Shown here in pieces: positions 8,473 to 14,708 of a DNA stretch of 20,782 nt (positions are counted from its first letter, which is position 1; every line of letters begins with the position of its first letter). This DNA comes from DATECU01 sp035286745 (lineage in GTDB: Bacteria > Acidobacteriota > Vicinamibacteria > Fen-336): contig DATECU010000364.1 in the NCBI GenBank assembly GCA_035286745.1, forward strand, positions 1 to 20,782. Direction: 5' to 3'. Made by a program: the position numbers and the translations under genes. Under the pieces are notes generated by a model. The model did no database searches. It saw only the letters and a program-made list of their open reading frames with translations, and had not been told where the DNA came from.

Positions 8473-8739
8473 CTATTCGTAGTGCGTCCACAGCCTGAGC
8501 ACCTTGACGACGTGCTGCTTCTCCAGCACTTGGTAGACCAGACGGTGCTGGACGTTGATACGCCGCGAGTAGGCGCCCGCCAGATCGCCGACGAGTTTCT
8601 CGAATCTCGGTGGCGTCTCGAAGGGGTTGCGAGCGAGCAGGGCCAACAGCTCTTCAGCGCGCGGCTTGAGACCCGCGCGTGCCAGCTTGCGCGCGTCCTT
8701 CCGCGCCTTCGGCGTGTAGACGACACGCCAAGGGATCAC
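8473..8739 (-). CDS. yoeB: YoeB-type (Txe/RelE superfamily) mRNA interferase toxin, 88 aa
   Basis: This toxin should cleave mRNA at the ribosomal A site. The sequence WRVVYTPKARKDARKLARAG, FEKLVGDLAGAYSRRINVQH, RLVYQV and C-terminal RLWTHYE is a textbook YoeB pattern. By alignment with E. coli YoeB, the catalytic Glu46, Arg65, His83 and Tyr84 correspond to Glu47, Arg66, His86 and Tyr87, all present. The chosen start is GTG at 8739, overlapping the antitoxin TGA as GTGA; this gives the usual family length. An in-frame GTG at 8760 would add seven residues. The gene is intact and coupled to the antitoxin, so this module is likely functional, unlike the VapBC and DUF4160 loci. Confidence 0.9.
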   Translation of the reverse strand: MIPWRVVYTPKARKDARKLARAGLKPRAEELLALLARNPFETPPRFEKLVGDLAGAYSRRINVQHRLVYQVLEKQHVVKVLRLWTHYE

Positions 8740-8978
8740 CAGCCGGGCTTGCTCGCGCACCGGCGAAGGGATGTCTGCATTCCCTTGCGAATGGACTCCC
8801 GCATGCGCGGCAGGGAAAGAAGGTAGAGCGTCTCCTGAATCGCGCGCCAGTCCTCTGCGGAGACGAGAACGGCGTTGTGACGCTTGCCCGAGATCTGTAT
8901 CGGTTCGTGGGATTCGGCGGCTTCGTCCAGGAGCCCGTAGAGCCGCGCCCTCGCCTCGCTCGCGGTCAGTGTTGTCAT
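8736..8978 (-). CDS. yefM: YefM/Phd-type antitoxin, 80 aa
   Basis: This is the antitoxin partner and likely autorepressor of the YoeB toxin. The N-terminal DNA-binding and dimerisation half is MTTLTASEARARLYGLLDEA, followed by EPIQISGKRHNAVLVSAEDW. The toxin-binding helix is ETLYLLSLPRMRESIRKGMQ, very close to the consensus ETLYLLS-P-M-ESI--G. The last residues (TSLRRCASKPGW) differ from the usual acidic tail (E--LDW type), so the extreme C-terminus may have diverged. Start is ATG at 8978, preceded by GGAGGCGAAAGGG. The toxin start lies inside the stop codon. Confidence 0.9.
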   Translation of the reverse strand: MTTLTASEARARLYGLLDEAAESHEPIQISGKRHNAVLVSAEDWRAIQETLYLLSLPRMRESIRKGMQTSLRRCASKPGW

Positions 8979-9043
8979 CCCTTTCGCCTCCACTGATCTA
9001 CTACTCCCGAGAATCGTCGCGGCGCGCGAAGAAGTCCGTCGTT

Positions 9044-9071
9044 TCTCGACTCTGAACTCTCGACTCTCGAC
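9044..9071. repeat. Four-copy heptanucleotide repeat TCTCGAC/TCTGAAC
   Basis: Units are TCTCGAC at 9044-9050, TCTGAAC at 9051-9057, TCTCGAC at 9058-9064 and TCTCGAC at 9065-9071. Three are identical and one differs at two bases. It lies upstream of the yefM start. Confidence 0.75.
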
Positions 9072-9152
9072 GCGCGGCTTCGCCGCTTTCGGTTGCGGCG
9101 GAACCGCGCCACGGAGCGTACGCTTTCTCGTACGTGTTGGCAAGGCCGCGGA

Positions 9153-9173
9153 GTCAGGCAGTCAGGCAGTCAG
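9153..9173. repeat. Octanucleotide repeat GTCAGGCA, about 2.6 copies
   Basis: GTCAGGCA at 9153-9160 and 9161-9168, followed by a partial GTCAG. Unlike the neighbouring patches, the period is 8, not 7. Confidence 0.7.
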
Positions 9174-9388
9174 TCTCGCCTGGGCGCCGTGGGCGACCGT
9201 CTTCGTTGTCTGCCTGATGGCGGCTCCGTGGGTCAGGCCCCGCACCGGAGGCGGCTCCGAACGTTCTGACGGCCCGCCGGGCGCCAGGCCTTCTCCGCAC
9301 GAAGGGTCACTTCGACGGATCCGCGCCTGCGGTGACTTGTCTCTTGTCTGTAGCGGGTTGCTGACTGCCACGCGTGCTTGGTCCTCTC

Positions 9389-9868
9389 CTACCGCCCCTT
9401 CTTCTGATACGTCCCGACCACCTCGGCCTTCGCCAGGACGTGGCCCTTCATGGCGGCTTCGAGTTGGGCCTTGGTGGGTCCGCTCAGATCGGGGAGCACG
9501 ACATCGAGGGCGTAGAGCTTGTGGAAGTAGCGGTGGCGGCCGATCGGCGGGCAGGGTCCGCCGTAGCCGGTCCGCTTCCAGTCGTTCAGACCCTCACGGG
9601 TTCCCGCGGGCAAGGCAGCCGGCGCCACCCCAAGCGGCAGGGAGGTAGCGCTAGGCGGGAGGTTGTAGAGCACCCAGTGGACCCAGGTGAGCTTGGGGGC
9701 CTTGGGATCGGGGGCATCCGGGTCGTCGACGATCAGCGCGAGACTCCGGGTCCCGGGGGGCAGATTGGACCAGGCAAGCGCCGGTGAGATGTCGGATCCC
9801 TCACAGGTATGCTCAGTGGGGATCTGGTCGCCGGGACCGAAGGCAGGCGATGTGATCGTGAAGGCCAT
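9389..9868 (-). CDS. PEBP family protein, YbhB/YbcL type, 159 aa
   Basis: The fold is that of phosphatidylethanolamine-binding proteins, small cytosolic or periplasmic proteins whose ligand in bacteria is generally unknown. The hallmark blocks are IPTEHTCEGSDISPALAW (residues 16-33), LALIVDDPDAPDP (43-55), WVHWVLYNLP (62-71) and GYGGPCPPIGRHRYFHKLYA (101-120). The conserved anion-pocket Asp and His residues are present. Length is normal for YbhB. No signal peptide is seen, so it should be cytosolic. Start is ATG at 9868 with GGAGGTGA four bases upstream, one of the best ribosome sites in the window. It appears to be a single-gene unit; heptamer repeats sit about 75 bases upstream. Confidence 0.9.
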   Translation of the reverse strand: MAFTITSPAFGPGDQIPTEHTCEGSDISPALAWSNLPPGTRSLALIVDDPDAPDPKAPKLTWVHWVLYNLPPSATSLPLGVAPAALPAGTREGLNDWKRTGYGGPCPPIGRHRYFHKLYALDVVLPDLSGPTKAQLEAAMKGHVLAKAEVVGTYQKKGR

Positions 9869-9942
9869 GGCTTCACCTCCGGCTCGCCGCTCCAAACGCT
9901 CTTCCCACTCGACCGCTTCCCGGCCTCTCTCCGCCTGCCGTA

Positions 9943-9984
9943 GCTGACCGCTGATCGCTGACCGCTTCCGGCTGAGCGGTGACA
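9943..9984. repeat. Heptamer-period repeat upstream of the PEBP gene
   Basis: Consecutive 7-nt units: GCTGACC, GCTGATC, GCTGACC, GCTTCCG, GCTGAGC, GGTGACA. The first three are nearly identical and share GCTGATC with the patch at 2257-2277. The later units decay progressively but keep the register. Confidence 0.65.
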
Positions 9985-10040
9985 GCTCGCCCCTATCACG
10001 CGGCGGCTTCGCAGGATCCGCCTCCTCCACCCCGCGGGTG

Positions 10041-10065
10041 CAGGGGCGCGGCGTCCGCGCCCCTG
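10041..10065. terminator. Perfect 11-bp hairpin downstream of citrate synthase
   Basis: CAGGGGCGCGG (10041-10051), a 3-nt loop CGT and CCGCGCCCCTG (10055-10065) form a perfect inverted repeat. It lies 29 bases past the gltA stop on the minus strand. There is no T-run on either side, so it would be a non-canonical terminator or an mRNA 3'-end stabiliser. Confidence 0.45.
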
Positions 10066-10093
10066 TTGACCTCGCTAGGTTCGACAGCTCCCG

Positions 10094-11413
<1,320 letters not shown>

Positions 11414-11462
11414 GGTTTACCTCGCTCCTTGGGTTCTGGTTCGCGACCACTTTCCGAAGACC

Positions 11463-11492
11463 AGACTAGGCCGTTGCCGCGCCATCTGTCCA
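11463..11492 (-). promoter_or_regulatory. Candidate sigma-70 promoter of gltA
   Basis: On the minus strand TGGACA (11492-11487, 5 of 6 to TTGACA) is followed after 18 bases by TAGTCT (11468-11463, 4 of 6 to TATAAT). Transcription would start near 11456, about 43 nt before the ATG. Confidence 0.45.
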
Positions 11493-11513
11493 TGAATCGT
11501 TTGGATCAGGACC

Positions 11514-11546
11514 CGGTTCTGAACCGTTCGACTCAGCCGCGCTGAG
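11514..11546. promoter_or_regulatory. Two adjacent dyads, possible operator in the gltA/thiolase divergent region
   Basis: CGGTTC-T-GAACCG is a perfect palindrome at 11514-11526. CTCAGC-CGC-GCTGAG is a second at 11532-11546. They lie just upstream of the candidate gltA -35 box and between the two divergent transcription units. No regulator family can be named from the sequence. Confidence 0.4.
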
Positions 11547-11627
11547 CCACAAGAAAGGGCCGAAGAGCCACCTCCTGGGACTTGACGGGCAGCCGTTCGG
11601 AGTCGAGATTCCGACCAGACCTGCACC

Positions 11628-11656
11628 TTGACAATCCAGCGCCCGAGAACCCTAGC
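11628..11656 (+). promoter_or_regulatory. Possible promoter of the thiolase-like operon
   Basis: A perfect -35 TTGACA lies at 11628-11633. After 17 bases the matching -10 (CCTAGC, 11651-11656) is poor, so this would be weak or activator-dependent. The start codon is 79 bases downstream. Confidence 0.25.
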
Positions 11657-11734
11657 GTCCTTGGCGGGCTCCATTCGAGGGGCCAGGGCGCGGCAAGCCG
11701 GAGTGGAAGCAAGAAACCAAGAGAGGCTCTAGCC

Positions 11735-13099
11735 ATGCGACCCGTCTACGTCGTCTCCGGGGGCGTCTCCAAGTTCGCGAAGGCGCGCCCCGACAAGACC
11801 TTCCAGGCCGTGGTCAAGGAGGCCTACGACTACGCGCTCTCCGACATCGGGATGGAGGTCCCGCCCTTCACCTCGGTGGTCGACGGCTCGGTGGCCTCCT
11901 ACTTCTCCGACCACTTCTCCCGCCAGTTGATGGCGGGGATCATGGTCCAGGACTACCTCGGCCTGTGTCCCAAGCCGGGCCACCGGGTGGAGGGCGGTGG
12001 CGCCACCGGCGGACTCTGCTTCCAGGAGGCCTGGAAGTCGGTCGCCTCTGGGCACATGGATGTCTGCGTGGCCTACGGCTTCGAGAGCATGAGCCACGTG
12101 GAGACCTGGAAGGGCAACGAGTTCATCGCCTTGGCCTCGGACGTCTCCTGGGACTACCCGGTGGGCGGCTTCTACTCGGGCTACTACGCGATGATGGTCA
12201 CCCGTCACATGAAGGAGTTCGGCACCACCGTCGAGCAGATGGCGGCGGTCTCGGTGAAGAACCACTTAAACGCCTACCACAACCCCTATGCCCAGAAGCG
12301 CCACCGCTACACCATCGAGGACGTGCGGCGGTCGCCCATGGTGGCCTGGCCGCTGACCCGGCTCGACATCTGCGTCATGTCCGACGGGGCCGCCAGTCTG
12401 ATCCTGGTCTCCGAGGAGGGCCTCAAGAAGCTGGAGGCGGCCGGGGCCAGGGTCCCGCGGCCCCTGGTCCGGGTGACCGGGATCGGGCGCGGCACCGACG
12501 CCATGCGCATGGCGGACCGACCTCACGTCGACTTCGAGACCTTCATGCGCGACTACGCCACCGAACAAGAGAAAGCGTCGAAAGACACGAGCACCTACTA
12601 CCGCAAGCTCTGGGACCGCGGCACCCGCTATCCCGGCATTCACTCGTTCCGCGCCGGCAGGACCGCCGGCAACATGGCCTACAAGCACGCCGGCATCTCG
12701 GATCCGCTGGCGGAGCTGGACTTCATCGAGCTGCACGACGCGTACACCTCGAGCGAGGTCCAGACCTATGAGGACTTGGGCCTCTGCCGCTACGGCGAAG
12801 GGGGACCCTTCGCGGTCTCCGGACGCGCCTTCATGCCCGGCATCGACTACGGCCTGAGGCTGGCCGAGAAGCCCACCTGCCCGGTCAACCCCTCAGGGGG
12901 GCTCATCGCCTGCGGACATCCGGTGGGGGCCACCGGGCTGATGCAGGCGGTGTTCGCGGTCTGGCAACTCCAGGGGACGATCGGCAAGCACTTCGGGGAC
13001 GCGACCCTGCAAGTGGGAAACCCCCGGCGCGGCGCCATCCACTCTCACGCCGGCACCGGCACCTACGTCACCGTCAGCATTCTGGAGCGGGAGGTCTGA
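11735..13099 (+). CDS. Thiolase-fold acyl-CoA enzyme (SCP-x/archaeal type) lacking the nucleophilic Cys, 454 aa
   Basis: The protein belongs to the thiolase superfamily, in the branch that pairs with DUF35 OB-fold proteins. It starts RPVYVVSGGVSKFAKARPDK and has SGHMDVCVAYGFESMS, MSDGAASLILVSEEG, DFIELHDAYTSSE, NPSGGLIACGHPVGATG and AGTGTYVTVSILE. The thiolase active-site block VENACASG reads VEGGGATG (residues 85-92), a gapless match in which the acylated Cys is Gly89. The nearest Cys is Cys95, six residues on. His334 of ELHDAY and His395 of GHPVG are kept, so the CoA-binding fold looks intact. An ordinary two-step thiolysis is therefore doubtful; a retro-aldol or decarboxylating role is possible but unproven. 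Start is ATG at 11735 after AGAGAGG; earlier in-frame codons give non-homologous residues. The DUF35 gene begins one base after the stop, so the two are translationally linked. Confidence 0.85.
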   Translation: MRPVYVVSGGVSKFAKARPDKTFQAVVKEAYDYALSDIGMEVPPFTSVVDGSVASYFSDHFSRQLMAGIMVQDYLGLCPKPGHRVEGGGATGGLCFQEAWKSVASGHMDVCVAYGFESMSHVETWKGNEFIALASDVSWDYPVGGFYSGYYAMMVTRHMKEFGTTVEQMAAVSVKNHLNAYHNPYAQKRHRYTIEDVRRSPMVAWPLTRLDICVMSDGAASLILVSEEGLKKLEAAGARVPRPLVRVTGIGRGTDAMRMADRPHVDFETFMRDYATEQEKASKDTSTYYRKLWDRGTRYPGIHSFRAGRTAGNMAYKHAGISDPLAELDFIELHDAYTSSEVQTYEDLGLCRYGEGGPFAVSGRAFMPGIDYGLRLAEKPTCPVNPSGGLIACGHPVGATGLMQAVFAVWQLQGTIGKHFGDATLQVGNPRRGAIHSHAGTGTYVTVSILEREV

Positions 13100-13100
13100 C

Positions 13101-13661
13101 ATGGCCAAGCTGCCCAGCCAGCGCCCCGAGTCCTTAGGCGGCTTCGTCGTCCACGGCGTGCCCTTTCCGATGGAGACGAGCCCCGAAGCTCTGGCTTTCC
13201 TCAAGAAGATGGCGCCCCTGCGGATCGAACAGGAGTACCGCATCGCCTACCTCCACTCCTACGGCCAGGACAGCCCCTGGTTCGCCGCCGCCACCAACCG
13301 CAAGCTGCTGGGGACCCGCGAGCCGCAGACGGGCTACACTTACGCGACCCCGCGTGGCCACGACATGGACTCGGGACGGGAGACCGAGTGGGTCGACATA
13401 ACGAGCCGGAGAGCCACCGTGCACGCGTTCACCGTCTGCCATTTCGGCTCCGAGGAGTTCCTGCCCGAGACGCCGTTCGTGCTGGCGCTGGTGGAGTTCG
13501 AGCGGGTCAACACCCTGTTCCTGACCCGCCTGCTCGGTGTGGATCCCGAACAGGCCTCGCTCGACTGGATCGGCATGGAGGTCAGGCCACGGTTCCTGCG
13601 CAACGCCAAGCTCAAGCCGACCGACGTCTACTTCGTGCCCGCTGCCGGGGCAGTGGAGTGA
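13101..13661 (+). CDS. DUF35 OB-fold protein without zinc-ribbon cysteines, partner of the thiolase-like enzyme, 186 aa
   Basis: DUF35 proteins combine a rubredoxin-like zinc ribbon with an OB fold and form complexes with thiolases, HMG-CoA synthases or thiolase-like aldolases, where they help bind acyl-CoA. The OB-fold part is clear: TEWVDITSRRATVHAFTVCH, TPFVLALVEFERVNTLFLTR, then DWIGMEVRPRFL and VYFVPA at the end. The ribbon region before it (about 45-95, QEYRIAYLHSYGQDSPWFAA to the YATPRGHDMDSG stretch) has no Cys at all, whereas the family normally has four. The only Cys in the protein is Cys113, inside the OB fold. The N-terminal extension of about 45 residues is longer than usual. Start is ATG at 13101 after GGGAGG; it is one base past the upstream stop. 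Confidence 0.85.
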   Translation: MAKLPSQRPESLGGFVVHGVPFPMETSPEALAFLKKMAPLRIEQEYRIAYLHSYGQDSPWFAAATNRKLLGTREPQTGYTYATPRGHDMDSGRETEWVDITSRRATVHAFTVCHFGSEEFLPETPFVLALVEFERVNTLFLTRLLGVDPEQASLDWIGMEVRPRFLRNAKLKPTDVYFVPAAGAVE

Positions 13662-13806
13662 GCGTGGCCCGCCGGCGGGGGCGGCCGTCCTGCTGGCGGG
13701 CGCGAGCATCCTGCTGGGCCGAAGCCCCGCAAGCGGAGTAGGCGAGCCACGATCGACGTGTCGACGTATCCGCGGAGCCTTGACGGCACCGGGAGGCGGA
13801 TGTACG

Positions 13807-14613
13807 GTGCCTCGGCTGGATGTCCTGTTCCATCCGTTCGTCTGGACCTTCGGAGACCGCCCGGGCATGCTCGGGAACATCTCGCCGTTGTTCCTGGGGC
13901 TCCTGATCCCGTGGCTGCTGTTTCGCAACGCTCCCGCCGTCCGGCGAAGCCGCGGCTGCCTGGCGTTGGGCGCCTTGACGATCCTGACCTGGATCGCTCT
14001 CGAAGCCCGGGCGCTTCACACCCGGTACCTGCTGGTGGCGTTGGCCTTGGCGGCAGTCGGACTGGCTCCTGCGTTTGTCACCATGGAGGAGGCCTTGCGG
14101 GGCGGTCGGCGAGGGCTACAGACTGCGGCCAGGGCCGGCCTCGTCTTGCTCCTGGCCTTCTGGCTCGCAGTGTCGGGCTGGAGCGCGTGGGAGGCCCTCC
14201 GCTACACGGCAGGTCGGGACCAACGGGCAGACCGCTACCAGCGCAAGGACGGCTTCGACGCGACCGAATGGCTGAACGCCAACGTGGCCCCAAGCGAGCG
14301 GGTGTCGCTCCTGGGCTTCGGCCCCTATCGCTACCTGCTGAGGCCGGAGATCCTGCAGGGTTCGGAATCCACGGCAGAGCTGGAGCAAGCGCGGGAAGCG
14401 TCACGTACACAGCCAATGCCGGCTGTGCTGGCAGACCTAGCGGCCTCGGGAGGGTTTCGCTACGTCGTTGCCAGGCGCGAGGTCATCGCGGAAGTGGTCG
14501 ACGCGGTTCCCCCTCATCAGGCCGGTCCCAGGAGGGTGACGTTCGATGGGAGTCCGTACGCCGTCTTGACGATCGAGCCGCGAACCGCGACCGACGGGTC
14601 GCGCCACCCCTGA
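13807..14613 (+). pseudogene. C-terminal remnant of a polytopic glycosyltransferase-like membrane protein
   Basis: The frame encodes about four hydrophobic segments (MLGNISPLFLGLLIPWLLF; GCLALGALTILTWIAL; TRYLLVALALAAVGLAPAF; AGLVLLLAFWLAVSGW). A soluble tail follows (ATEWLNANVAPSERVSLLGF, then GPYRYLL and FRYVVARREV). This order, with TRYLL in a late helix and a short periplasmic tail, resembles the C-terminal half of GT39/ArnT-like polytopic mannosyl- or arabinosyltransferases. The N-terminal half, with the catalytic acidic loop, is absent: the region before 13807 (13662-13806) has no hydrophobic segments. A GTG at 13807 preceded by GGGAGGCGG could still start a 268-residue protein, so expression cannot be excluded. 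It interrupts what would otherwise be a compact thiolase-like, DUF35 and acyl-CoA synthetase operon. The assignment to GT39 is by pattern only. Confidence 0.55.
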
Positions 14614-14708
14614 GCACCGCGAGAAGCTGCAGCGGCGGCACGGGGCTTGCTCCGCCTCTCTGGCAGGCGGCGATGGCTGCCGCTACCGCGCAAGGTTTGA
14701 GGATTCCC

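Larger units (their letters stand above)
8979..9388. other. 410-bp non-coding spacer with short tandem repeats and small dyads
   Basis: I see no convincing gene. The stretch holds four 7-nt units at 9044-9071 (TCTCGAC, TCTGAAC, TCTCGAC, TCTCGAC) and an 8-nt repeat GTCAGGCA with about 2.6 copies at 9153-9173. Two further 7-nt units, ACTTGTC and TCTTGTC, lie at 9335-9348. There is a CGCCGC/GCGGCG hairpin (9081-9100, 8-nt loop) and a palindrome CGTACG occurring twice (9117-9122, 9129-9134). GGCAGTCAG (9157-9165) recurs inverted as CTGACTGCC (9361-9369). Open frames here lack family similarity and ribosome sites. Confidence 0.55.

Noticed and set aside
6886..8826. A 646-codon open frame on the plus strand
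   Set aside because: It is antisense to the M28 peptidase, whose motifs, signal peptide and ribosome site are unambiguous. High GC makes long antisense frames common here; the translation is rich in Arg, Gly and His with no family similarity.
9162..9371. A 69-codon minus-strand frame in the repeat-bearing spacer
   Set aside because: No ribosome site, built partly from short repeats, no family similarity.
11582..11734. N-terminal extension of the thiolase-like protein by 51 residues
   Set aside because: It overlaps the control region and has no similarity to the family; ATG at 11735 has AGAGAGG and starts at the conserved PVYVVSGG.
13758..14708. Upstream extension of the acyl-CoA synthetase frame by 317 codons
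   Set aside because: The residues are Arg/Gly/Pro-rich and match nothing; the frame overlaps the membrane-protein remnant out of phase. A good ribosome site and family similarity begin at 14709.
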